Shown here piece by piece: positions 43,826-56,800 of a DNA stretch of 64,000 nt (positions within the stretch are counted from its first letter, which is position 1; every line of letters begins with the position of its first letter). The position numbers and the translations under genes were made by a program. The DNA lies in NCBI GenBank assembly GCA_903813345.2, contig CAIIXF020000004.1, positions 21,302,477 to 21,366,476 of the forward strand, written 5' to 3'. The notes under the pieces were generated by a model that worked only from the letters and a program-made list of their open reading frames with translations, had not been told where the DNA came from and did no database searches. This DNA comes from Owenia fusiformis (Eukaryota; Annelida; Polychaeta; Sabellida; Oweniidae).

Positions 43826-45045
43826 GTTTCATATTCAAAACTGACATCATGTAATGACTAACTCTTGTTGTAGCTACTGGAATATAGGAAACTGCCCTAT
43901 TAAGTACATTGATTCCAAGGGTAGATGCCCCCTCAATACAATGTATTTGTCAAACACCTTTCTCTAAACACAGGGTAGCAGAAGTTGTTCCTATTTTGAG
44001 ATAACATGAGCGAAAGTTTGTTAGTGCATGGTGTCAAAAAACGGCTCTGTTAATACAATTAGCGTGTATAAAATATCAACTCGATTTTGATACATTTGTT
44101 ACAGACGCTGGTAAAAAAACAATGTCTTTGTCACCACTTTTGGTGATGGAACAAAAAATGGTCACATTTTCAACAGACTCAACAGACTGTACAATCGGTC
44201 TGCTACAAGGTGGGCAAAAAACTCCATCTTTTTTTATTTGCTTAATCTTTTTATAGCAGTAAGATATATGACTTAAAGATATCATCCTTATAGCAATACG
44301 CGATAACGTTTAATTTAGTTCAGTTTAGTTACCTGCCGTTTGAAGAGCTCTCATGTATGGTACAACTTCGTCTACATCCGGGTTCTTTCCCATTGAATTA
44401 CACAGGGGTGCTATTTTCAATGCCGCACTGCGACTCTATTAAACATTTATGTAGAGTTTCATTTGCACAAACGATAGGTATGTATGTAATTAAGATATAT
44501 AAAAAGGCTTTTTGAACTATAATCCCCAAATCCGAAGAAATCTGTAGTTGAAAATGCCGTCCAATTCCAGTGATGTCACTGATTTCCCAGAAATTGCCCA
44601 GACGCCATCGAAGATCTAAAAAATATAAATAATGTTACTTTGAATCTCCGATTATCTTTCTAATTATTGAATAGATTGGATCATATAACTATGCTTGAGT
44701 GCTGATGGAAGATCAGAAGCTGAGAAACGTTCAGCGTAATCGACTCGTTCGGGGGCCAATGAAAATGTGTCCCATCCAAAGCGATGCATCATGGGAGATA
44801 TTTAAGTAAATTACCACCTGAACTCTTATCGCGAATAGGAGTATTGAGGAATAAATCAACTCCTTTGAATCAGGTATGAAAGATTGTCTCTCAAGACTTC
44901 TTGGCCCACCCTATATACAGTATATGGTGTGTTTAGATGGCCGCAGAGGTCAACAAACAATATTAATCTAATACTGTAACAATAGTTTTAATTAAATAGA
45001 AATGATTCCCTATCTACACTATACTAGAATATATCTTACATCCTA
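43826..45045. other. Intergenic sequence after the minisatellite
   Basis: No gene was recognised. A reversed fragment of the AACAAATGG/CACCACTTTTGGTG repeat lies near 44095-44160, and GATGCATCATGGGA (44784-44797) resembles the CCCATAATGCA motif in reverse. The rest is unassigned. Confidence 0.4.
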
Positions 45046-45313
45046 CACTCCCCTAAAATATTAGCAACCCATTCTCTATTGGATAGCATTGGGAGACATG
45101 TTTATGCTCATCTGAGGGAAATATGGCGATCCCTGTCTAACGGACAACTGTCAATTTATGATTTTTATTTTCAATACCACAACAAAAGCTAACACAAAAC
45201 TTCACAGGATTTTTCATTAAGGAGTATTGTAACTACACATATGATGGATGGAAAACCTGACATTATTTTCGCTTTAACACGTTATCCGGGTGGCAAACCT
45301 TTGAAGGGGAGTG
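45046..45313. mobile_element. TA-flanked short element with CACTCCCCT ends (268 bp)
   Basis: It starts CACTCCCCTAAAATATTAGC and ends TTGAAGGGGAGTG, flanked by TA on each side. The ends match those of the larger 60811-61991 element. No open frame. Probably a Tc1/mariner-type derivative. Confidence 0.65.
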
Positions 45314-45824
45314 TAATTTGTAATTGTACACAAATATTTGATAGAATTTGCTCGTTATCTTACTGACTTTGGCAACATATTAAATATCTATTTGCCCATT
45401 GCAAATATTAAACACAGGAGAAAGACATTAAATAATTTCAAATATATTATATATTGAAAACTAGATATATTGTGTATTTATTTTTTCCACTTTTGGATTT
45501 TTTATTTTTTGCCAAGCAATCACACCCGACTTGTATACGAATTGGCCTTGTGAAACCTACACTCCCTTTCTTACAGTGCAATTAAAATATCTTTAATATC
45601 CTTTCGTTTTCTCTGGGAATCCTGTTTTACACTCCTCTTCAAAGTTTGGAGTATGAACTCCCTGTTGAACCACAAAAAGTTATTAAAATATAACATACGC
45701 TATCCAATCGGAGTTCTGATGACCGAACATTTTTATGGGGGAGGGGGTACCTCTGTACTTGATGATAGTATAGTGATTAACTACAATGAATACAATATAT
45801 GCATCATATTTGTGCACTGATCTA

Positions 45825-47146
45825 CACTGTTGCTCATAAATATGGAATATTTGATTTGGCAGCGTAGAATTCAAATTTCGGAGTAAGAGAACATTTATTT
45901 GGAGTTGGTTCAGACATTTATTTTCTAGGCAAATCATAACCACATATATCATCTACAAATCAACATTTTTAGAGAAAAGATATGCACATTTGAATTTAGA
46001 AAATTACTGTTATTTAAACAGGGGTAAGCTAAGACTTTTTTGTAATTCAAAACACCCCGATCCAAATCGTCATGTAAAACAGATCAAACAAAATAAACAT
46101 CTCGTCATGAAGATTGAAATGTCCTCTATCCAATGATAGCACTAAAATGCGTTATGTTCTCTTTGTGCTGCAATCAGAGCATCAACCCTACGGGACCAGC
46201 ATTGAATGAAACATCTGACATTTCTAAGTAAAATAGGCCCCATTCCTCAATCTGAGCAGTGCGTAACGTGTCTAAATTTTGAGGTTGGGGTCCAAGTCAC
46301 GAATCTCATTGCCAAGATCATCCCACATTTGCTCTGCATTAGCCTGATTGGCTGACTTTTGTGCCCATGGTAGCTGGTCCACATTGCCTGCCCTGATGTA
46401 ATCCAACACGATGCCACTAGCATATGCAAAAGCATGATCATTCTGCAGATGAATGTTGCCCCCAAACTTTGTTATGATCAGTCAGCTGTGGTTCCTTTAA
46501 AGGTCTCATGCCCTTGCATCCGTTCTAAAGAAATCACCGGTTGCCTATAGCTCTGGATCACAGGTTTTGAGGTGAGACAGCCATTCATTTCGTAGCCTAC
46601 TGGTTGACTTAAGGCGATTTTGATGACATAAATGCAGCAGGTGGTGGTCTTTTCTTACACTATTCTCTCTAGGGCTACTATTGCTGTGACCTGGAGTCAC
46701 ATTCCAGTGGCTTTGGTACCACTGCAGAATTTTATAGACTGTTCCTGTGACACACCCCTAGGGTCCTGACAATGGCAGTTTGTATCATGCCAGAGAGCGC
46801 CATCTCTATGATCTGCCTTGATCTTTTTCGCTAAATTTATGGGGCTTGCCTTCTAAAAACTCTTCCAGCTGTAAATTAAAGTTTTATAAAATGCGCACAA
46901 TGGTTACAACTAAGATTTGGACACCTCTTTCAAGTTACCAATATCATGAGGTCATGGGGTCACCTGAGTGAATACAAGTTTAATCAACCATAAATGTTTT
47001 AACTTTTCATACCAATCAGTTTTATTTGCAAAACTGATGAGGGAATGAGAACACATTACAAATTTTTATCAAAATGTTATCATTTTGTAGAAATTCCATC
47101 AAACAGTTCGTATCTATAAAATATTCCATATTTATGAGCAACAGTG
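45825..47146 (-). mobile_element. Decayed Tc1/mariner transposon (1322 bp)
   Basis: The termini CACTGTTGCTCATAAATATG (left) and its complement (right, ending GCAACAGTG) are flanked by TA. The minus strand encodes broken pieces of a Tc1-type transposase. Around 46300-46460, read across a frame, are QNDHAFAY..GIVLDYI, NVDQLPWAQKS and MWDDLGNEIRDLDP, matching the Tc1 pattern QDNARPHTA, LPWPARSPDLNPIEHLWDEL. Stops and frameshifts show it is dead. Confidence 0.85.
46160..46900 (-). pseudogene. Tc1-type transposase remnant
   Basis: This is the coding part of the 45825-47146 element. The DDE-domain portion is recognisable only in fragments. The PWPxxSPDLNPIE box has become PWAQKSANQANAEQ, so the catalytic motif is lost, and an in-frame stop follows the LDPNLKI segment. 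The N-terminal helix-turn-helix part could not be read with confidence. Confidence 0.7.
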
Positions 47147-47755
47147 TATACCTACCATATGTTAGTGTGATCAAAATAATTTGACTCATAGTGTTCTACC
47201 TTTCTTTCCATACATACATTTCTATGTAAATATCCTCGAAGTCTAAAGTTCTACTCGTCTTATGATACAAGGAACATATATTACGTTTTAAATTACATAC
47301 GTATTTCTTCCAATCAAAACTGAAACTAGAAAAAATAAAAAGCAAGAATTAAAGTTTAAGTTCCTGTATGTGTATATCAAATTGTTTTGTAGTATATTAT
47401 TTACATATCAGTTGTTCTACTCATTCAGACAATAAATCTCATAAAAATCTTTAAGTGAGGTATATAGTTTAGTAGTAAACGTACATGTATTAATGTTTTT
47501 TAAGTCCATGATACATTACATTACATAGTTTTTTATATCATCAAACTTCTTCAACAATGTCTCGAGATTACAGCTTCTTCTGATCATCACGATGAAGGAG
47601 TATCTTACATACTTTAGGACGTTTCCATTTTTTCGATGAGTAGTGTGTTTACTTACATTTTGACCTCGAGTCATATGCTTTCATTTTCGTTATTTTGCTC
47701 TTTAACCTTCTGAATCAACGGCAGAGAAGGTAATCACAAGTTCACAGAATCAAGA
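47147..47755. other. Upstream region of the amylase gene
   Basis: It is AT-rich with no repeat recognised. The promoter and 5'UTR of the amylase gene are expected here. TTTTTTATATCATC at about 47528 is a weak TATA-like candidate; nothing fixes the start site. Confidence 0.35.
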
Positions 47756-47860
47756 ATGGAAGCAACTAAAATAATTGTTGTTGCCATAGTAGCCGCTTTG
47801 TCTGTGTGCTACTGCCAATGCAAGTCAAGGGAGGAATGGAAGACAAGGATCATTTACCAG
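47756..47860 (+). CDS. Amylase exon 1: signal peptide
   Basis: The ATG at 47756 begins the only frame that gives a signal peptide (IIVVAIVAALSVCYC core) followed by KSREEWKTRIIYQ, the lead into strand 1 of the barrel. The donor is GTGAGA at 47861. Phase 0 out. Confidence 0.9.
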
Positions 47861-50800
47861 GTGAGACTTTTGATTGGCTTATTGTATCACCACAAAAATG
47901 CAACCATAAATGTCAGTTTTTTGCGTCCGGCGTAACAATTCCAAATTAACATGTTGTGAGTGGTGACATTTTGTCATTACATGACGTTAAAGGTGCAACA
48001 ATTATTAGTGCAGTTCAATACTTCAGTATTTTGCATTCAACGATCATCGACCAGTGTCAAAATATATTTAAGTTTGGATATTTCATCAAGACTAACATAT
48101 ATTTTTATTATCTACAAAGAATACCCCAGAATGAATATTATTTCAGCTGATATTCCTCTTGAAACATGGTGAATCTTAAAATATATAAGTGGGACTCCCT
48201 AAAGAGGCTTTGAACTGAATTTACACTTCTTAATGCTGAAATTGATAGTTAATCCATTCATTTTAAGAAAATAGGTATGTCAAAGATGCTAAGCCAAATG
48301 TTGCCCTGATAGCTCAGAAAAACTAAACATTTTCGAAATTTCTCTCTATATGCTTTGTTGCCCCTTTAATGCCTGCTTAATATTTCGGGGTTTATATTCT
48401 TTTATGTCAGTGTATTAGAAGTGTTGGATCGTTCAATTGATGGAAGAAATTGAAACAAGTAAAATACAACGAAACTCAGGGAAATGACTCATTGTCCTGT
48501 GTCATCAATTCTTGAGCTGATTGTTTAAATTCATTACTAACTGCTCCCATAGATAGAAAGATGGCGATATAGTAGATCTATTCTCTCCACCACACTGCCA
48601 TCTTTTTTCGAATCAGTCACTATTTAAGGAATAAATAATGATAGGCCATTCAATATGGTGAAATTCAGCACGAGTTGGACAGAATGTTGTACAAAGCACG
48701 AACCGAAGGTGAGTGCATTTGTACTAACATTCTGTCCAACGAGTGCTGAATTTCACCATATTGAATGGCCTATCATTATTTATTCCGATTCAAACATAAA
48801 AATTAGTAAAAGCCGTGTCTGTGGAACGGGCATGAAGGAAGAATACGCATGCTGTCAAGATTCTGAAGTCGGCCGGAAAAATTTTAGAATTTGTTTGGGC
48901 TGTTCTATTTTACTCCCCGTTTTAGATTTTATACGGTGTATAACTTGAAGTCAGCCATAGTTAACTAGTTACAGTAGTTACGGAGGGAGTAAAAAAGAAC
49001 AGCTATCCCCGGACAGAGCCCCAGATGTGCAGCTGAGATGTGACGTCACTTAAAACAATGCAAATTGCAGATTAAATAGAGCATGGTCGTGCATCTATGG
49101 AGAATTAGAGAACGTTCTATATTGGCTATGCTGCATTCTGATTGGTTGAGAAATTCGAATAGAGCACGGTCATGTTTGAATTCTCTTTACTGCATTTGAA
49201 CTTTAGGCGCAATTGTAACATTTAACAAACATTATAAATACAATGTTAGTAAATGTGAACCAAGGTGAGGGTAGTTCAGAAATGTCGTCCAGAAATTAAA
49301 ACTCGGTATTTTATTTTCATAATTTCTGACCAAATGTTCGTGCGAAAGGCTTACAATGAGTGTCAGAAGCATATACATAATGTACATAAAGCTCTCTATT
49401 GAAGAACCAATATTTATTGAAAAGAATAAGAAGATATAGACAAATTCTGGAGATGTCAATTTCTTAGGATATTAGTCAATTGAATAAATAAAGATGAAAC
49501 AATGCACTGTAATTATTTCCTAATTAAACAGTCTTCACCACAAACCACACAACATAATATCACATATATTATAGGATTAAATTGGAGCCAGCAGCCCGCG
49601 TTTATTGGAAAAGCGTTAAGTACATCTGGTACAAAGAATGAGTGAAAAAATGAAAAAAATGAAGCCAGTTCGCGATGCATCCAGGTACCTATGACGGCCA
49701 CGATGCCAATGTCATAGCGGCCACGATGCCGATGGCATTAATGCCAGAAACCCCTTAGGTTCAAATATACCCAACATCCGTCCTCGGCTCTCAACCTCGC
49801 TGCTGATTTACGATGTTAACTGCCTTCAAGACACCAATAAGGCACCGTATACCTAATTAAAACATCTAAATCCAACAACCCATATCCAATGATCAACTGT
49901 CATTAAACCCATTGTGGCTACACGTTTGTTAACACGTCAAAGATCTCAAATAAATTCACAACTTTCGGAATAAACCAAATTCTGAATTGTGACTGTATCT
50001 GTCAACTTGCACTATAAAAAATTGTATAATGACCATACTCGTATATAATGCCTTCTAGCACTATGCAAAATCTGTGAGTAATATACCTCACTATCTAATA
50101 CAGTAATCACAAACTGTCATTAATACATATTAACAATAATCTAAATAACTGTCTACAGACTTGCACTGTAACCATATCATTGCCTCTTGGCAAAAAAACG
50201 TAACTTAGAAAGTTAATGAAACTTACTTCTTTAACAGACTGTCGTAATATGCGACATTGTTGGTCACAATAGACAAAAATTCCGTGATTATCACAAGAAT
50301 ACACGAACGAACGTATACAAAAATCCTAGGATCTTCTAAACTATTGTGATGAAAAATATAAAATCTGGAAAGCACCATGCTTTGCAAACCCTTATACCAA
50401 CTGGTCTCGTGTTGCAACAAAAGCAAAAGTACAACTCTTGGAAACGTTGTAAAATCTAAATACTATAAGAACTGTTTAATATAAAATGCAATTAGCTGAC
50501 AAGCACTTCTCTTAATGTGTTTGTCACATTAATATAACACAACTACTGTAAAATGTTGTTGATGAACATAGCTATCATCTTAAAACACCAAGACTTGATG
50601 CCCTTCTGGGAATAGATATTACATATCTAAAAATATAAAGGATTTTCGAATATAATCAATATCTTAAAAAGCAAAACTTTGTGCTTTCCTCGAAACAATG
50701 TGACAGAAACGCACTTAAATACATGTTTATTCGCTAAGATACAATGCGCTGTCAGTAAAAATTAAACCATGCCTTGAGATTCAGATTTATATGCAAATTA

Positions 50801-53800
50801 CATAATTGCTTCTAAGAAACCTAATATCTAAATGTTTTAATTAACATCCTATATTATGCAATGCATTGTAATAATTGCAGAAAAATATACTTCCCAAGAT
50901 AGTAATAAATGGGAACAGGTTACCTCAACGTCAGAACACATATACTTTATTCAAAAACGTTGATTTGGTCAAAAGCACTTACAAGAAAGTGTTCACTAAC
51001 TTCAATATGAAAAACGTTAGTTTATCGACCTGACACCGTTAAAACCCAGATCAAAATCTTTGTGACTTCGAAAGGGAAAAAGGTATGCCTCCTCGAACAA
51101 TAAAACTAAATTTTCGAATCCGTTGTATAACAACTTACAACATAAACTAAAACTGTGTATAAACGCTTAGGTTGCTGCTCGCAGAATAACACGATCCCAT
51201 CGTGCATCTACTCACATAACCTAACCTACTCATGATCACATCATGTTATCCAATCAGTTGAAATCGCGTTCGATTTCACTAACGTTACGACGTTATATCA
51301 ACCGGAAATAAAATAATTCAACTCTAATTTCAAACGTGTTGAATTTTAATTATTTCCTAATTAAACAGTCTTCACCACAAACCACACAACATAATATCAC
51401 ATATATTATAGGATTAAATTGGAGCCAGCAGCTACGCCAGAACCTTCTAAAAAACGGGCAAACTAGTGACCAAAGCTCGAAATGTCTCTTCTTTGAGACT
51501 TCCAACAAAGGTAGTCTTCCTTGAATCAGTCCAAGGCATCGTATCTGTATCACACGTACATGTATCTGTCTTATATGGATCTCAATCCAACAAAGTAGTC
51601 TTCTTTTAATCAGCTCAAAGCATCTAATCTATATCATGCTTGTATCTATCTTATATGGACAAATGTGTCCCAGTGTTCACATACGCTTGTGTCCATACCT
51701 TACTATTGGTTGTATTTCTTGTATCTATCTTATATGGATCTCAATCCAACAAAGTAGTCTTCTTTGAATCAGTCCAAACCATCTTATTTATATCACACTT
51801 GTATCTATCTTATAAGGACAACTTGTGATCCAATGTTCATTTAGGCGTGTGTCCATACCCTACTATGGGTTGTATTTCCTGAAATTACACAGAAATAGCA
51901 TTAAAAACATGTAAATATCGCATTGTCGCTCCAAGCGACTAACCCCTTTTTGAGGTTGCTAAATTGTACCTGCGTTCGACGCATTATACGAATCCGTCAA
52001 CCCACGATACAAGTAGACTTAAAGTCTTTTACGTCAGAGTTCGAACTGTACTGCATCAGAACAACTGCTCGACGTAATGGCTATAATGCCAAACATGATA
52101 ACATTCTTTACGTCGGAGTTCCAACTGTACTTCAACAGAACAACTATTCGACATACTGGTAATAATGCCAAACATGATAACAATTTTCATGTCGGAATAT
52201 CAACTGAACTTTAACAGAACAACTGCTCAACGTAATGCCAAACACGTTCAATATAGAATGCAATTAGCTGACGAACACTTCTCTAATGTGTTTGTTGCAC
52301 TAATATTGTAAATGTTGCTAGGAACACAACTATCATCTTAAAACCATATTAACTACTATTCGACGTCATGGCTATAATGTCAAACATGACAACAATTCTT
52401 ATTCAACAAAAGAACTACTCAACGTAATGGCTATAATGCCAAACATAATAACAATCCTAAGTCAGAGTTCCATTACGTAATTTTACTAAGTGCATTTCTT
52501 GTTGCAGGTTAAACATAACAATCAAGTAGTCTATCTGAATTGACAACTTCAAAAATCAATTCACCAACCAACACAATCGCTTGAACTAAACTATTCCAAA
52601 ATAGATTTTATCATCTTTCAAATAACCTGCTCAATTTCAACCAAAATCATATGCATTAATAAATATTAAACATCAATGTTTGCAAAAACATGGATAATCC
52701 AGAGAACATACCTGAATCCAAATATCCAATGTATCAACTCAAACCATTTGTCTATCGTACATAGATTTCTCTATGCTATACACAGTAAACTCTAAAAATG
52801 TACAATTATCATTTGGACCAGGAATCGACACACTAAGCTCACGCTTATTTCAAAATGTATCAAGTATGGAGCAACTCCCCAATTTTTCATTTAATCTTCT
52901 AGAATTTATTCAACATGCAATAATCGTGCATTTAACTAACAATGTAACCAAAGTAAATGTCCAAATCCGACTACTCCCAGTCTCTAATCAAGACAATTCA
53001 ACTATCTTCTAAAGAATAGTCAATCTTATGTAAACTCGATCCAGGTTTTAAACCTAAATGATTATATTAGGGAATTCAATTCACCTGCCTAATCAGACTA
53101 CTTAAAGTATCTATTCAAAATCTTCAACTCGCCTTAGAAAAGTATCGATTTTCAAACAAATAGAAAACAAGAGTGATAAAGACGAAAAGTAAGCAAATAC
53201 AACCATTGTAAAGTATGCGTACCAAGCATATGTCTGAATCCGACTACCCGTGTATCGATTCACAACATACCTTCAAAGATAACCATCTTCTTTATCAATG
53301 TTATAAACAGAGAAACTGGACCGAACTGTTGGTATAAACACCCTATCAGAAAACCTAAAATGCTGATATTACACAATGCAGTTTTATAGGATTTCACTTC
53401 TATTTTACATGACCAGTATTCAACAATATCGATCCACGACATTTTAAGCTAAAAGAGCTATTTATAAACATAAATTAAAATATACTAGTAACCTTTTTGC
53501 ATCTATCAACATAAACTGTTTGAGCCTGAATACGACTACTCTTAGAACTCATTTGATCAAGCAGTTTATTTAACTGAATCAGTCAAATAAAATATTCTCC
53601 ATAATTTACCAACTTGTCTATGAAGACAAAAAGTTCTGAATATAGAAACTTATACAGGATACAATTTGTTTTTGTACGGATATTCAGTATCTAAAAAGAT
53701 ATGCCTGAACCCTACCCTCCTGGTAACGATTCACGACATTTCCCAACCAAAAAGTTCTTTATGATTACTCTCAGAACCCCTTAATGGCATTTTGATCATT

Positions 53801-56800
53801 TCTAAATATGAATCAATGTTGTGAGTAGCAAACAAACATGTTTGCGGTAACATAGAGCCTACAAAAAATTAAGAATCTGTCTAATCCAAGCATCCTCTTG
53901 ATAATAAAAGTTATGAAAGTGTACAATTTCATTTGCAGGATATGAAGTATCCAAGGTGTAAGTATGAATCCGACCCTCCTGGTAGCGATTCACTGCAATA
54001 ATGTCATAAGCTTATAACTTAAATACTATACAAATATAGATTACCAAACAACGACATTTAACAATTCAATGACTCCTGAGTAACACAACTCGTTAGTTGT
54101 TTGTCATGACTTACAAAATTGAAATGCTTACGTTGCACAACTCTATTAGTTTATACAAAAACTATAATGTAATATCTATCTCTGTATATGCGCAACATAA
54201 CAGTTCATTTGAAAAACGTTTGCTATAAAATAACATTTTAAAATCTTTGCCCAACACTGCTTTTTGCTGAACCGAGGGAGCATATTTGCACCTTGCAATT
54301 ACCATGTCTGAAACAAATCAACAAGCATAAAACCGTAACTCTGGCTTAAAAGCTGCCAAATCTAAATAGGATGTTTGTTTGTAAGGATTCCATCTCCCTA
54401 TAACACATAAAATGCAGTCTTTGTAAATCTTCGGAAAACGTACCCGTTTGCGTAGTGACCTAAATATCTGAAACAATTTCAAAAACATGAATATTTTGAC
54501 AGTCAAGTTACAAACATCCAACGTCTGTAGCAGTGTGACGTCTTGCCCATGACTGAACGATAGATCTTGCAATCTTTACTGTTTAGTGCTCTTGCACCTG
54601 TGACCAATCTAAATGTTGTTTTTTAGCAAAACTTACAAACCCTCTATCCTTACATTAATAAAAAGGATATTTGATATGCTAAGCAAATCTGTATAACAAT
54701 TACTTATCTTATTCATTGCGATAGCTGAACCCTCTTTGTTTAGCGTTCTCGCAATCCAAACATTGGTCCTTAGCGTTGACTTCTTCTCATGAACCAGCGC
54801 ACCTCTCGGGTAACGTCGCATCGTTCGATGTTACTGAAACTCAAACGATTACATGGTCACTTTTCGGGTTTACATGTATAATATCGTTTCAATCGTTTAT
54901 GCAGAGCATTTTGATATGTGGTCGATTACTCTAACCAATCAACAATATTTTCTATCTGAGAAACACCTTACGAAATGGCCAAACATTACTTATTTCAATA
55001 TAAACTACTTCTTACCCTTGCCAAATCGCAGGTTTTCTTACTGCATGTAAGACGAGTATCAATCCCAATGTAGAAACACATTGACGGTATTGCAATATCC
55101 TCTGTTCATCGTGTATAGGTATCAGTATATGCATATAACAAGGGCTAAATGATAATAAAAACCGAATGCACCCATAATAGTCGCATCTAGCTAAAACTGT
55201 GTATAAACGCTTAGGTTGCTGCTCGCAGAATAACACGATCCCATCGTGCATCTACTCACATAACCTAACCTACTCATGATCACATCATGTTATCCAATCA
55301 GTTGAAATCGCGTTCGATTTCACTAACGTTACGACGTTATATCAACCGGAAATAAAATAATTCAACTCTAATTTCAAACGTGTTGAATTTTAATTCCTTA
55401 TGGCAATTCTTGATCGCTTGAAAATAGAGAGGTATGAAAAGACAAGGGCATGTATTAAGTGAAGGCATGTTTTGTTCAACATTTTGAATGATCGATGTGC
55501 GGATATATTCAATGTTTCTTTTTGTCTGTTTTAGCTTCTTACGGATAGATTTTCTAACGATAATTCCAATGATGGGGCGTGTGGAGGTTCAAACTACTGC
55601 GGTGGCACCTTCCGAGGAGTGACCAATAAGTTAGACTACCTACAAGGACTGGGTGAGTCATTGATCCCTCCCCTCCCTACACCCCCCCCCCCATCGCTCC
55701 TCCCTCGCTTATATATATGGACATCCTTTGGATTTTAGACTTATATCAGACTTTTAGATCACATTTTCCCATGGGATTGCCAACCGGAAGTTCTTTCGGA
55801 GGCACTGATTTCGTGTAAATGTATTTTACACAGGCAGGCTTTTACAAGCTATCTAATGGAGCCGGGGCTATTAAATAGTGGATAAATAGATGGCAGCACG
55901 TGTGTTGGTTGGGCCAAAATATTATATTTATAATATGCAAACAACTGGCAAAAAGTCACTTAATTTTTTGATTTCGAAAGTATTTACATTTTGATTTGTG
56001 TAAAACCCTTAACTTTTGAATGATAGATTTTTTAACTTGTCATCCCACTTACTTTTCACATTTGCGTTTCAGGTATAACTGCAATCTGGATATCCCCTGT
56101 GGTAGAGAACACTGATGGCGGTTACCATGGCTACTGGGCCAAGGATCTTTACGCCATTAACTCTCATTTCGGTAGCGCAGACGACTTGAAGAATCTTGTC
56201 AGCGAGTGTCATAAAAGAGATATATGGGTCATGGTTGATGTGTAAGTATTACTAATTAAACATTTTTTTATTTATACGCATTTATAGGTCGTCGTCGGTG
56301 GGAGGGGGGGGGGCACAACAGGCCTGGTAATTTGTAACCCACTTCCACTGAATTTCCCCGGTGACCCCTTCACTTACATTACTTAGATTGTCTCATAATA
56401 CAAAAAGAAAAACAAGCAGGAGGGTATATACTCCCCTTCGACTAAACCCCATATCCCGAAAACATTTATCACATTATCACATTATAATTTTGTATTTCCT
56501 ATTGTTAACAGTGGTTTATAAGCCCAAGGTGGGCTGGGTAAAATCGTAATTATTTTTTATATTTTATAATTGAATTGTAAGACTGACCACTATAAATAAT
56601 TAAATAAACTAAACTAAACTATAACCCCTAGTTAGAATACTAGTGGGGTGGAATAGGGATAGAGATAGTAAAAGTAGAACAACAAAACTCAAGCATGTAA
56701 ACAATTGTATTTATACAATAACTAGATTTTTATTGTTTAGCCATTTCCAACAGTGATATATTATCTTATAATATACTTGTACAAATATCTAAAAAATAAT

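Larger units (their letters stand above)
47861..55534. other. Amylase intron 1 (7.7 kb)
   Basis: It contains a fragment of the AACAAATGG/GGTGACATTTTG repeat (about 47885-47995), the 48628-48786 hairpin, a smaller inverted repeat at about 48897-49003 (GGGCTGTTCTATTTTACTCC with GGGAGTAAAAAAGAACAGC), and two tandem noncoding elements (49510-55395). No exon was seen. Confidence 0.6.

Noticed and set aside
46247-46465. 72-codon minus-strand frame as a gene
   Set aside because: It is an off-frame reading of the decayed Tc1-type transposase.
48655-48948. 97-codon plus-strand frame with several cysteines
   Set aside because: Its first part is the hairpin repeat at 48628-48786; no family resemblance was seen in the rest.
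49510-55395. LTR retrotransposon with repeats as LTRs
   Set aside because: The repeated blocks lack TG...CA ends, are not both present at each end, and no gag or pol frame lies between them.
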